DNA from: an uncultured Bacteroides sp.
GTDB taxonomy: Bacteria > Bacteroidota > Bacteroidia > Bacteroidales > Bacteroidaceae
Assembly (NCBI GenBank): GCA_945833835.1
Contig: CAMAFR010000025.1
Location: 1-35,457, forward strand
Direction of reading: 5' to 3'
Length of the DNA stretch: 35,457 bases
Below are positions 19,117-28,900 of this stretch, piece by piece. The position numbers were made by a program, and so were the translations under genes. Within the stretch, counting starts at the first letter, position 1, and the number at the start of each line of letters is the position of its first letter. The notes beneath the pieces were generated by a model that searched no databases, was not told where the DNA came from, and was given only the letters and a program-made list of their open reading frames with translations.

Positions 19117-20976
19117 ATGGACAAAAACTCGTTAGTGGGCTTTGCCCTGATTGGCGCTGTCATCGTAGGTTTCAGCATTTACAACCGACCCAGTCAGGAG
19201 GAAATGGCACGCGCAAAACAGTATCAGGACTCTATCCAGGCCTTGGCCCTACAGCAGGAGGCCCAGGAGAAAGCCCAGGCCGAGGCCCAGGTACAAAGTT
19301 TACGCCTTGATTCTGCCTCGACTTTCTTTCAGGCGGCTACCGGCACCGAACGTTTCACAACGTTGGAAAACGAACTGGTACAGCTCACACTGACCAACAA
19401 AGGAGGCCGCATCAGCAAGGCCGTGTTGAAGAACTATAACGACCAGCAGCAGCAGCCTTTGGTTTTGTTTGATCAAGCGGACGGTAACATCTGTTTTGGT
19501 TTTGACGGCAAACAGGAGAATATCCTTACCGACCAGTTGTATTTCGACATCCAGGAAACTACCGACAGCACTGTCACCATGCGGTTGAATGCGGCCAACG
19601 GCGGACAACTGGACTTCAGCTACCGGCTGCTACCCCATTCCTATATGGTAGACTTGACGGTCAAGGCGAGCGGCATGCAGCACTTCTTCTCGCCATCGGT
19701 GAAGACCATGAACATTGACTGGACCCAGCGGGCCCGCCAGATGGAAAAAGGCTACACTTTCGAACAACGCTACACCAGCCTTACCTATAAGCCGGTTGAT
19801 GACGGTTTTGACTATCTGAGTGAGACAAAAGACGAAAAAGAATCTATCCCGACGGCATTGGAATGGGTGGCCTTCAAGAACCAATATTTCTCTTGTGTCT
19901 TCATGGCCGAAAAGAATTTTGAGAATGCCGTGCTCGAATCGCGCATGGAGAACAAAGGCAGCGGTTACATGAAGAACTATTCTGCCGATATGGTGGCTGC
20001 TTTTGATCCGACCGGCGCACAACCTTCCCGTTTCCAGTTCTACCTGGGCCCGAATCATTTCAAGACCTTACTGGCCAGCAATGACTTGAGTTTTGCCGAA
20101 AAGGACCCCGAACTGGAGGATCTGGTATATCTGGGATGGCCCATTATCCGCTGGATTAACCGGTGGTTCACCATCAACCTGTTCGACTGGCTGTCTGGCT
20201 GGGGGTTGAGTATGGGTATCGTCATCCTGTTGATGACCATTATCGTCAAGATACTGGTACTGCCCACTACCTGGAAGTCCTTCATTTCCTCGGCCAAGAT
20301 GCGCGCTTTGAAACCATACGTGGATAAAATCAGTGCCAAGTATCCCAATAAGGAAGATGCCTTGAAGAAACAGCAGGAAACCATGGCTCTCTACAGCCAG
20401 TATGGTGTCAGCCCGATGGGTGGCTGTCTGCCGATGCTGATACAGACACCGGTTTTCATGGCCCTGTTCTTCTTCGTGCCGAACGCCATCGAACTGCGTC
20501 AGCAAAGTTTCCTGTGGGCAGACGACCTTTCTTCTTATGACGACCTTATCAGTTGGAGTGCCAATATCCCGTTGCTGGGCAATCACCTGAGCCTGTTCTG
20601 TCTTTTGTTCAGTGCGGCTACGGTCATCAATCAGATTGTCATGATGAGACAGCAGAGTATGAGCATGGGTGGTGATAACCAACAGATGGCAGCCATGAAG
20701 TGGATGATGTACATCATGCCAGTCATGTTCTTTTTCATCTTCAACGAATATGCCTCCGGACTGAGTTATTACTATTTTATCTCCAGCCTTATCGGTATCC
20801 TCACCATGTGGGTGATGCGTCGGATGACCGACGACAAGAAACTGCTGGCACAGCTGGAAGCCAACAAGAAGACTCCTTCACAACAGAAAAAGAGTGGACT
20901 GATGGAGAAACTTGAGGCCTTACAGCGCGAACAGGAACGCATCCAACAGGAACGCCAGAACCGTATGAGAAAATAA
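19117..20976 (+). CDS. yidC: Membrane protein insertase YidC
   Basis: YidC inserts and folds inner-membrane proteins, alone or with Sec. The 619-residue Bacteroidota-type protein starts with a membrane anchor (LVGFALIGAVIVGFSIY), then has a large periplasmic domain (about residues 60-330). The conserved membrane core follows from about residue 355, with WGLSMGIVILLMTIIVK, the cytoplasmic hairpin rich in Lys and Gln (MRALKPYVDKISAKYPNKE), and YGVSPMGGCLPMLIQTPVF. The core ends with FFIFNEYASGLSYYYF. The C-terminal tail (LEALQREQERIQQERQNR) is basic and Gln-rich, as expected for ribosome contact. The Oxa1 core is complete. A strong terminator follows. Confidence 0.96.
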   Translation: MDKNSLVGFALIGAVIVGFSIYNRPSQEEMARAKQYQDSIQALALQQEAQEKAQAEAQVQSLRLDSASTFFQAATGTERFTTLENELVQLTLTNKGGRISKAVLKNYNDQQQQPLVLFDQADGNICFGFDGKQENILTDQLYFDIQETTDSTVTMRLNAANGGQLDFSYRLLPHSYMVDLTVKASGMQHFFSPSVKTMNIDWTQRARQMEKGYTFEQRYTSLTYKPVDDGFDYLSETKDEKESIPTALEWVAFKNQYFSCVFMAEKNFENAVLESRMENKGSGYMKNYSADMVAAFDPTGAQPSRFQFYLGPNHFKTLLASNDLSFAEKDPELEDLVYLGWPIIRWINRWFTINLFDWLSGWGLSMGIVILLMTIIVKILVLPTTWKSFISSAKMRALKPYVDKISAKYPNKEDALKKQQETMALYSQYGVSPMGGCLPMLIQTPVFMALFFFVPNAIELRQQSFLWADDLSSYDDLISWSANIPLLGNHLSLFCLLFSAATVINQIVMMRQQSMSMGGDNQQMAAMKWMMYIMPVMFFFIFNEYASGLSYYYFISSLIGILTMWVMRRMTDDKKLLAQLEANKKTPSQQKKSGLMEKLEALQREQERIQQERQNRMRK

Positions 20977-21003
20977 CCTTTCCACCCTTACGGGGAATGG
21001 ACT

Positions 21004-21048
21004 AAAAAAGGATTTGCCAGACAAGGATTGTCCGGCAAATCCTTTTTT
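21004..21048 (+). terminator. Strong terminator after yidC
   Basis: AAAAAAGGATTTGCC pairs with GGCAAATCCTTTTTT, and the stem continues inside, after a 1x1 mismatch, as GACA/TGTC around AGGAT. A T-run follows directly. The symmetry would also allow termination on the other strand, but no minus-strand gene needs it. Confidence 0.88.
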
Positions 21049-21065
21049 AGTTTTTATCTATTTTG

Positions 21066-21073
21066 TATTTTTG
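21066..21073 (+). promoter_or_regulatory. Predicted -7 box of the S9 peptidase gene
   Basis: TATTTTTG matches TAnnTTTG. It lies between the yidC terminator and the ATG at 21123, about 50 bases before it. The -33 element is not clear. Confidence 0.45.
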
Positions 21074-21122
21074 TCGGACAGAAGAACCTTGAGACAATAT
21101 CCATCTAATAAAACAATTTACC

Positions 21123-23243
21123 ATGAACAAAAATCTTATGACAATGACAGCAGCCATGATGATGGCCGCCGTATCGGCTACAGCTGCCACCACTCCTGAC
21201 GGAACTGAAGCCGCACCAGTCATCGGCAAGCAGGAAATCACCGTCCATGACGGAAGGCTCACTCCCGAGGTGCTTTGGGCCATGGGCCGCATCGGCTCAT
21301 CGGCTGTATCACCCGACGGGAAACGCATTGCCTACACCGTTTCCTACTACAGTGTGAAGGAAGACAAGAGCCACACAGTCATCTATGTGATGAATGCCGA
21401 CGGTACCGACAACCGCCAGCTGACCAACAGTGCGGCCAGCGAAGTGGAGCCTGCCTGGATAAAAGGAGGTGGCAAGATTGCTTTCTTGACATCTGCCGGA
21501 GGCAGCCGACAGCTGTGGGAAATGAATCCCGACGGTACCGGTCGTCGGCAACTCTCCCACTTCGACGGTGACATTGAGGGCTTCAAGTTCTCACCGGATG
21601 AAAGCAAGGTCTTGTTCATCTCACAAGTAAAGTATGGAACCCGCACTTCCGACCTCTATCCGGATCTTGACAAGGCCACCGGAAAAGTCATTGACGACTT
21701 GATGTACAAACATTGGGACGAATGGGTTGAGACCGTCCCGCACACGTTTTACGCTGCTTTTGACGGGGAGACCGTAGGTGTTGCCACCGACATATTGGCA
21801 GGTGAACCGTATGAGGCACCGATGAAGCCTTTCGGTGGAAGCGAACAGTTGGCATGGAGCAACGATTCGAAACAGATAGCCTATACTTGCCGTAAGAAGA
21901 CCGGCTTGGCCTATTCTGTCTCGACGGACTCGGATATCTATTTGTATGACACCGAAAGCAAGACTACCCGTAATCTGTGTAAGGAAGACAGCTCCGACCA
22001 GAACCTGGGTTACGACATCAATCCTCGCTTCTCACCCGATGGCAACAGCATCGCCTGGCAAAGCATGGAACGCGACGGCTACGAAAGCGACCGTAACCGC
22101 CTCTGCGTAATGAGCCTGAAGGACGGCAAGAAAACTTATGTCACCGAATCATTCCAGTCGGGGGTGGATGACTTCTGCTGGGGTCCCGACAGCAAGACAT
22201 TGTATTTCGTAGGTGTGTGGCACGGCACCAGCATGATTCACAGCACCAACCTGAAAGGAGAAGTCAAACAGCTGACTGATGGCATCTACGACTATGCTTC
22301 AGTCTCCATGTTGGGCAATAAGCAACTGCTCACCAAACGCCACTCCATGAGCGAGGCCGACGAACTGTTCACCCTGAGTCTGAAGGACAATGCTGTAAAA
22401 CGCATCACGTCTGAAAACGACCATATCTTCAGTCAGCTGAAAAGAGGGAAAGTGGAACCGCGATGGACAAAGACCGTGGACGGCAAGGACTTGCTTTCGT
22501 GGGTCATCTATCCATCGGATTTCGATCCCAGCAAGAAATACCCCACCCTGCTGTTCTGCGAGGGAGGCCCGCAAAGCCCCGTCAGCCAATTCTGGAGTTA
22601 TCGATGGAATTTCCAGATAATGGCAGCCAACGACTACATCATCATCGCTCCCAACCGTCGCGGTCTGCCCGGTTTCGGTATGGAATGGCTGGAGGAAATC
22701 AGCACCAACTACGGCGGACACTGCATGGACGACTATCTGAGTGCCATTGATGACATCGCCAACGAACCTTACGTGGACAAGGATCGTCTGGGTTGTGTAG
22801 GTGCCAGCTTCGGTGGATATTCCGTTTACTGGTTGGCCGGCCACCACAACAAACGTTTCAAGGCTTTCATCGCCCACGATGGCTTCTTCAATATGGAACA
22901 GCAATACCTCGAAACAGAAGAGCTCTGGTTTACCAACTGGGACTTGGGTGGTCCGTATTGGGAGAAAAACAATCCGGCGGTACAGCGCAGCTATGCCAAC
23001 TCACCCCACCTGTTTGTAGACAAATGGGATACCCCCATCCTCTGCATTCACGGTGAGAAGGACTTCCGCATTCTCGGTTCGCAAGGTATGGCCGCCTTCA
23101 ATGCTGCTAAGTTGAGAGGAATCCCGGCCGAACTGCTCATTTATCCAGATGAGAACCATTGGGTGCTTCATCCGCAAAATGGTGTGCTGTGGCAACGCAC
23201 CTTCTTCCGTTGGCTCGACAGATGGCTGAAACCCACCCGCTGA
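21123..23243 (+). CDS. Exported S9-family prolyl oligopeptidase-type serine peptidase
   Basis: This is a probable periplasmic dipeptidyl or oligopeptidyl peptidase. The 706-residue protein has an N-terminal signal peptide (MAAVSATAATTP region). The propeller domain has repeated PD40-type blades (SPDGKRIAYTV, NADGTDNRQLT, SPDESKVLFIS, SPDGNSIAWQS). The C-terminal alpha/beta hydrolase domain starts at about residue 445. The catalytic triad is visible: S562 in GASFGG, D647 in HGEKDFRI and H679 in DENHW. The triad spacing fits family S9. Substrate preference cannot be settled by reading; acylaminoacyl or dipeptidyl peptidase activity are both possible. It has its own promoter and is flanked by terminators. 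Confidence 0.92.
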   Translation: MNKNLMTMTAAMMMAAVSATAATTPDGTEAAPVIGKQEITVHDGRLTPEVLWAMGRIGSSAVSPDGKRIAYTVSYYSVKEDKSHTVIYVMNADGTDNRQLTNSAASEVEPAWIKGGGKIAFLTSAGGSRQLWEMNPDGTGRRQLSHFDGDIEGFKFSPDESKVLFISQVKYGTRTSDLYPDLDKATGKVIDDLMYKHWDEWVETVPHTFYAAFDGETVGVATDILAGEPYEAPMKPFGGSEQLAWSNDSKQIAYTCRKKTGLAYSVSTDSDIYLYDTESKTTRNLCKEDSSDQNLGYDINPRFSPDGNSIAWQSMERDGYESDRNRLCVMSLKDGKKTYVTESFQSGVDDFCWGPDSKTLYFVGVWHGTSMIHSTNLKGEVKQLTDGIYDYASVSMLGNKQLLTKRHSMSEADELFTLSLKDNAVKRITSENDHIFSQLKRGKVEPRWTKTVDGKDLLSWVIYPSDFDPSKKYPTLLFCEGGPQSPVSQFWSYRWNFQIMAANDYIIIAPNRRGLPGFGMEWLEEISTNYGGHCMDDYLSAIDDIANEPYVDKDRLGCVGASFGGYSVYWLAGHHNKRFKAFIAHDGFFNMEQQYLETEELWFTNWDLGGPYWEKNNPAVQRSYANSPHLFVDKWDTPILCIHGEKDFRILGSQGMAAFNAAKLRGIPAELLIYPDENHWVLHPQNGVLWQRTFFRWLDRWLKPTR

Positions 23244-23269
23244 TAGCGTGATGAGTTTTCTATAAACGC

Positions 23270-23315
23270 AAATGGCATGTGATGATGAAGCGATTGCTTA
23301 TCTCACATGCCATTT
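23270..23315. terminator. Hairpin between the convergent S9 peptidase and TlpA-like genes
   Basis: AAATGGCATGTGA (23270-23282) and TCACATGCCATTT (23303-23315) are perfect 13-base inverted repeats around a 20-base loop. Flanking T/A tracts are weak. The position between two convergent genes supports a terminator role. Confidence 0.65.
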
Positions 23316-23344
23316 GGATGTTTATGTGGAAAAGGATCCAACGT

Positions 23345-24448
23345 TTATGGCATCAGTTCCGCCAATTTGTCCAAGAGCTGCTGCCCTCTCAGATTACGTG
23401 CCACAATCGTGCCTTCTTGATTGATGAGCACGGTAGCCGGGATGGAACTGACGCCATACAAGGCTGCGCCCTCACACTGCCAGCCCTTCAGATCCGACAT
23501 CTGTGGCCACGTGATATGAAGGTCCTTGATGGCCTGCTTCCAGGCTTCAGCCTTATTGTCGAGCGATACTCCCACAACGCCAAACCCTTTCGACTGGAAG
23601 GTTTCATACGCCTGCACAACGACCGGCATCTCCTCTCGGCATGGCTTGCACCAGCTGGCCCAGAAATCCACCAACGTGTACCGGTTGGCTGCCACTATGT
23701 CACCCAGCCTTACCGGTTTGCCCTCGGGTGAGTCCAAAGTAAAATCAATGAAGGGCTTGCCTTCAGTCGTCTTTTCCACTAATGCCAGATGCTCTTTCAC
23801 CTCCAGTACATCGGGACGTGAAGCGAAAGGAGCAGGTATTTGTCCGGACAACAGTATCATCTGTGCCGGAGAGAAAGCTCGGAAATACGCGACAAACAGC
23901 TCCACTCCCACTGCATTGCCGATATTTTCGGTCATCGTACGCAGGACCATGTCCATCGCGGCATCATTCTTGGCTTGCAACTCTTGCTGCAAGGAAGCAC
24001 GTTCCTGCTGGGTGAGAGTCGAATCGGTCTGCATCCGCTGGTATAATTGGCCCATCTCATGGTGGGCAGCCAGGAACTGGTCAGAGAACTGCTGGAACGC
24101 GTCATTACTCGGGGTTCCCGACACACGGTTTTCGCCACCTGTACCCATCGACACCCGGATAGTACCTTTTTCCAGAAACACCTGTGCCACAGCGGGAGCG
24201 GCCTCTGGTCCACAAGTAATATAATGGCTACCCATTATAGAATCGGGTATGCCTGCAAACGTAAAACTTCCTTTCCGGACAATGGTCGAATCCAGTTTCA
24301 CCATCCATCCGTCCGCTTCTTTTTGAAGATAGACCATTTCACCATCTGACACTCCCTGAATGGTGCCTTCTATCACATACCCTGCTTGCTGCTGGCAAGC
24401 TGCCAATGCCATACATCCGGCAAAGGCCCAACTAATTGTCCTTTTCAT
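23345..24448 (-). CDS. Thioredoxin-fold lipoprotein (TlpA-like, DUF4369-type N-terminus)
   Basis: This is a probable periplasmic thiol-disulphide protein anchored by lipid. The 367-residue product begins MKRTISWAFAGCMALAAC with lipobox LAAC. The N-terminal part (GYVIEGTIQGVSDGEMVYLQ) is typical of Bacteroidota DUF4369, and a helical middle follows. The C-terminal TlpA/AhpC-type thioredoxin domain covers about residues 235-367, with active-site C267-K-P-C270 in FWASWCKPC and the cis-proline stretch VSSIPATVLIN. The open frame begins at 24475, but that codon overlaps the -7 box at 24473-24480; the ATG at 24448 gives a normal lipoprotein signal. The partner is unknown. Confidence 0.92.
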   Translation of the reverse strand: MKRTISWAFAGCMALAACQQQAGYVIEGTIQGVSDGEMVYLQKEADGWMVKLDSTIVRKGSFTFAGIPDSIMGSHYITCGPEAAPAVAQVFLEKGTIRVSMGTGGENRVSGTPSNDAFQQFSDQFLAAHHEMGQLYQRMQTDSTLTQQERASLQQELQAKNDAAMDMVLRTMTENIGNAVGVELFVAYFRAFSPAQMILLSGQIPAPFASRPDVLEVKEHLALVEKTTEGKPFIDFTLDSPEGKPVRLGDIVAANRYTLVDFWASWCKPCREEMPVVVQAYETFQSKGFGVVGVSLDNKAEAWKQAIKDLHITWPQMSDLKGWQCEGAALYGVSSIPATVLINQEGTIVARNLRGQQLLDKLAELMP

Positions 24449-24472
24449 TGTAGCTGAATGATAAAATTTGCA

Positions 24473-24480
24473 CAAAGGTA
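24473..24480 (-). promoter_or_regulatory. Predicted -7 box of the TlpA-like gene
   Basis: TACCTTTG on the minus strand matches TAnnTTTG, 25 bases before the ATG at 24448. It excludes the upstream ATG at 24475 as a start. Confidence 0.55.
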
Positions 24481-24513
24481 AGAAAATATCACCTGAAACA
24501 ACGATCTTGCAAC

Positions 24514-25233
24514 CTATTTTCCCCCGTTCTGCGACAAATCAGACAACAGCGGCCACAAAAGCGACAGACAACACAAACTGTAAAGACGCTCATACACTGC
24601 ATCAGACAGGCCACAGCAATGCGCCAACCCTGCATACTGAAAAGCCGTGAAAAACTGTACTACAAAAAACAGCGTCACCAAATAAGGAGCCAGACAGACA
24701 CAACCATAGGCCATGCCCTCCACAATGTCCATATCTGAATTATAGCTGTCGGCAGCATAGGCATAAACCACAGCGAAGAGTCCTGCCCCAAATGACAGCA
24801 GAAAGAAGGCACCGTCCTGCAACGGCGAGTCTGTCAGTGTCCCCATAATGCTGCGCACACCATTCCAAGGCCCCCAAGCCAGAAAAGCACAGGCCAGGGC
24901 ATACAGAGCGGCTACAATGGCTGTCAGCGTCAAGGCCCTCCGTTCTTTGCGTGTCAGATGTCCCGTACGTTTCCATAAGCGGAAACACAGGGACCATAAT
25001 CCCGAATGAAGACACAGACCCACCCCAAAACTCACGACCAATATACTGCCCAAAAACGGTGCGTGCAGGTAATCGTCTTCAAGATGGCGGAGTTTCCAGC
25101 GAAAGCCTTCTGGGCTCAACAAGTTTTGCACTCCCTCCCAACCGTAAATACTGCCTACCCACGAAAGGAAGGCCACCAGTACCGTGAGCAGAAAAAAGAT
25201 GGTGGTCCAACGGAAACTGCGCTTATTCTTCAT
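24514..25233 (-). CDS. Short polytopic membrane protein, AbgT-like
   Basis: The 239-residue protein has about five to six hydrophobic helices. Its N-terminal third (FLSWVGSIYGWEGVQNLLSP, followed by EGFRWKLRHL and VSFGVGLCLHSGL) resembles the beginning of Bacteroides AbgT-family (aminobenzoyl-glutamate-type) transporters. The rest does not align by eye and the protein is about half their length. I prefer the ATG at 25233 (MKNKRSFRW). It overlaps the end of the response regulator gene by 11 bases, so translation is probably coupled. It may be a degenerate transporter, a membrane accessory of the signalling system, or an unrelated family. Confidence 0.55.
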   Translation of the reverse strand: MKNKRSFRWTTIFFLLTVLVAFLSWVGSIYGWEGVQNLLSPEGFRWKLRHLEDDYLHAPFLGSILVVSFGVGLCLHSGLWSLCFRLWKRTGHLTRKERRALTLTAIVAALYALACAFLAWGPWNGVRSIMGTLTDSPLQDGAFFLLSFGAGLFAVVYAYAADSYNSDMDIVEGMAYGCVCLAPYLVTLFFVVQFFTAFQYAGLAHCCGLSDAVYERLYSLCCLSLLWPLLSDLSQNGGK

Positions 25234-25945
25234 CCGGCTCCAGATGATCAATGTCCAGAATGCGTAACTCAAATGCCCGGGTCACCAGGCGGCAGGCATT
25301 CACTCCGGTCCGTTCATCAGGACGGAACAAACGGTTAATCAGGTCGTTCTGCCGTTTCTCGACCGACTTGACCCCGAAAGGCATTGCCTTAAGGTTCGTA
25401 ATCATTTCTTTCGTGTATCCCAATGCCAGATGACGGAGCAGGCGCTCGTCGTATTCGTCAATGTCGTAATGGATGACCGCTTCCTGACGCCGCTGTTCCG
25501 CACTGACCGACTGCCTGAAACGGCCGATGATTTTCTCCAGAATAGGTTGGTTGAATACCAGTTCCCTACCTGCCATGACCGCTTCAATATCCATTGGGGT
25601 CAGTAGTTCTCCGGTCTTGAGAATAATGCCCTTGGCTCCGGCATCGAGTGCGTCCACCCATAGTTTCTCATTCAGGACCTCTCCGGTAAAAATCAACACT
25701 TTCAGTTCGGGTTGCTCCCGGTGGAGCCGAGCGCATATTTCCACACCGATGGTGGTTGAACCGCCAAGCCCCAAATCAAGCAACACAAGGTCGGGGGTCA
25801 ACGTCTGCATCAATGTCCAGAATTCTGCTTCTGTCATTGCCGTACCGATGACTTCGGCATTGGGTATCTCGTGGCGGAATATTTCTTCCGTACCTTTTAA
25901 TTCCAATTTGACGTCTTCCACAATAATCACTTTACACTTTTCCAT
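25223..25945 (-). CDS. Response regulator with LuxR-type output domain
   Basis: This is the likely phosphoryl acceptor for the adjacent sensor kinase. The 240-residue protein has a receiver domain with acidic pocket E10-D11, phospho-accepting D57 in LVLLDLGLGG, T87 in IFTG and K110 in GIILKTG. The C-terminal region, about residues 155-210, looks like a variant LuxR-type HTH (DERLLRHLALGYTKEM, then GVKSVEKRQNDLINRLF). The extended frame reaches 25993, but the ATG at 25945 (MEKCKVIIVEDV) gives a standard receiver start and lies 20 bases past the kinase stop. Kinase, regulator and the AbgT-like gene should be one operon. The target genes are unknown. Confidence 0.88.
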   Translation of the reverse strand: MEKCKVIIVEDVKLELKGTEEIFRHEIPNAEVIGTAMTEAEFWTLMQTLTPDLVLLDLGLGGSTTIGVEICARLHREQPELKVLIFTGEVLNEKLWVDALDAGAKGIILKTGELLTPMDIEAVMAGRELVFNQPILEKIIGRFRQSVSAEQRRQEAVIHYDIDEYDERLLRHLALGYTKEMITNLKAMPFGVKSVEKRQNDLINRLFRPDERTGVNACRLVTRAFELRILDIDHLEPDEE

Positions 25946-25965
25946 ATCTTCGGTAGTTTTATATA

Positions 25966-28900
25966 TCAATATCTCATCGGGAGGGTCCACCATACGGTGA
26001 ATCCCCCACCGGGCAAGGCAGTGGCATTGATACGACAGCCACGACGGCCTGCATACTCGTCATGGTCACGCACAATCTGCTTGCACACCAGATATTCGGT
26101 TCCACTCAGTCCTTGACCCGCATCTGTGCCCATCCTTTGCCGGTCCGGATAAAACAGCTGGTTCAGTGCCTCCTGTGAAGGTGAACGGCGAAAATCCATA
26201 AAATCAAAACGGACAAACCCATCCGGCTGCGCAATGGCTTTCAGGCATAGCCTTCCTGACTGGCGGTGGAGCATGGCTTCATCCATTAGGTTACGCAACA
26301 GGTAATCGACCAACGTCCTATCGGCCGACACTTTCCAACCTACAGCCGGCTGCACCTCCAACTCTGCCGTAAACGGCAGTTTGCCCTGCCGCTTTTTCCA
26401 ATACCTGCCTGCCGTTTCCAATAGGGTTCCTACTTCCACCTCATTGCGTCTGAAAGTCACTTCGTCCAGCTGACGTGCGGCACATGAGCTCAGTAACCCA
26501 AATATTCCTTTATAATAATGCACTAACTCCTCCATTGTCTGTAACTGCTGTTGCTCCTCATCGGCCGATAGCGCTCCTTCCCGGTCGAGCAATTCTACAA
26601 TACGGCGGATACGGTTGGGGTAATACACGGTTTCGTGTTTGATGGTGGACAGGCAGTTATCAAGCACCATGTTCTGTACGTGCAACAGGTTTTCTTCGTA
26701 GGCAATGCGACAGGTCTCGTCTTGGGCCAGCTCAATGTCATACTGCTTGCTACGTACCCTGACGACCGCATTATACAGAACCACGGCCAGATAGCCCGCT
26801 GCCAGTTCGGCCAGGAGCAGATCTTCTTCGTGTGGCAACGCCTGTGCCAGCTTCAGTGCCAGCACGCCCGTACAATGCCGCTCGCCGCCGGCTTCCACCC
26901 ACAATGGCAGGAAACTCCAGGTCTGTTCTTTGTTCCACACCGCTTTTGCACGGTCCTGATACAAGGCCATGAGTTCCCGAAGTGTGTCCTGGTCGCTGTT
27001 TTCACGGACAAAGGTATAGTGCAAGCGATGGCTCTCCTCTTCACACACGGCCAAAGCCATATCGGCTAACGGCAACAGCTCGTTCAATTCGGCAAACAGC
27101 CGGTCCACCCACTGCCTTGTCAAAACAGCGGCTCCCGTGTCGGCAGGTTTGGTGGCAGCAAACAGTGCACGGTTGATGGCAAACACTTGCTCCATGTTCA
27201 TGCGGTAATGCAAGCGATGGCGGAAATACAGGATATAATAGCCTGCCAGTCCTCCGGCCAGGAGCAGTCCCAGCAACGACAGCCCTATCATCTTGTTGGT
27301 GGCAGAGTGTTGCATCTGCTCGCAATACTGCTGTAAATTACGGTCACGGCTGATGAGCCTGTAAAGTGTGACATACGCCGCGTTGTTGTAGGTGTATAGT
27401 GGGAAATCATTCAAGGCCAGCGCAGCTACAGCCACTTCATTACGTACATCGAGCAAGATATAATAGTCTGTATCAAATTCCTGTTCCAACCAAGTCTGTT
27501 CGGCAGCGGCGGTGTCACCCATCAAGGCAAGCTGGGGACTGTCCTTCCCTGAATACCGCACATAGTGTCGGTTCAGGCATTGCAACACGCTGTCTGCGTG
27601 GACCAAGGCCTCCTGAAAACGTGCGTTCACATTGCAGAAATAAACCTGATTGGCATGACGGTTGGCTTGTGCCAGCAACGAGTCATCAGACGCAGTTGCC
27701 ACAGTCGGTGCTGATGACTGATGGTCGGCAGTGCAGGATGCACCGCCCGCCCCTACTGCCGTCCAGACCCCTACCGCCAGCAACAGGCGACGTACCCCTT
27801 TGGGTAACCGGAAGCAGAAACGGCTTCCTTGGCCAGGCACACTCTCAATAAAGAACCGGCACACGTCGAATACAGCATTGGTCTTGCGGTATTTCTCAAT
27901 AATCCCTTTACAGTTCATCAGCCCGAAACCGTGTCCTTTCTGCTTCCGAAGTTGTTCAACATCCGGTGCGGTCGACCATCCGATTGTTTCCGGCTGATAG
28001 ACTTTTTCTTCCAGAATATGGCGGACGTCCGTTTCCGATAGCCCCGGCCCGTTATCCGTGACCGCTATTTCCACGTAGTGTGCCGTTTCATCGGCGGTAA
28101 GAGCAATGGTTCCTCCTGCCTGCGTGTATTTCCGCGCGTTTTCCACCAACGTGTTTATCATAAACAAGGTCAAAGCTTTGTCGGCTTTCACAATGGCTGC
28201 CGTCTCATCCACTTTCAAGGTCAGACACTTCTGTTCGAATGATCTTTTCCCTTTGGCAATAATCCGGAAGAGCTCCTCCAATTCAAAATTTTCGATATTC
28301 AGACTTAATGCACCTTGCCGCATCTTTATCCAAAGGGCCAGTATATCATTGTATTCATTGATTTTGTCAATCAGCTCACGTATGTACGCATATTTTCCCT
28401 TCCTGACCTCAGGTTGGCGGGCATAGTCGGCCGCCTTGAGTTTATGCACCTCATTGGCTACCCGGTCAATGTAGGGCAGGATACCTGTCACGATGGAGAA
28501 ACAGGCTTTTTTCGCCGTATTGGCACATTTGTTGTCCGCAAGATGTTGGGCATGGATATAACGTTCTTTTTCCAGTTTGCGGCATTCATCATCCAGCGAT
28601 ACCAGATTCCCTCCGTTCTGAACGGTCCACGCCACATAAGGTATGACCAGTCTCAGTAGCGGCAGTACTTCTTTGGACAGCGGTGCAGACAGGTACAGCG
28701 CCACTTCGGCCACCGGAGTCTCCTGGCCCGGAGGAACCAACGGGAATTTGACAGGTCGCTTCGCTCCTTTGTTGGCCGATGGCTCTTCCTCGGCTGCCAG
28801 CAGAATACGTACCGCTGTGGTATGGAACAGTTGTGCAAACTCCTTCTGCAATTCCGTTTCGATGGCCGCCACAATGTCCTCCAGCTCATGTGCCTGAGGC

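Noticed and set aside
23526..24224. 232-codon plus-strand open frame
   Set aside because: Antisense to the TlpA-like lipoprotein gene with an intact CKPC thioredoxin domain.
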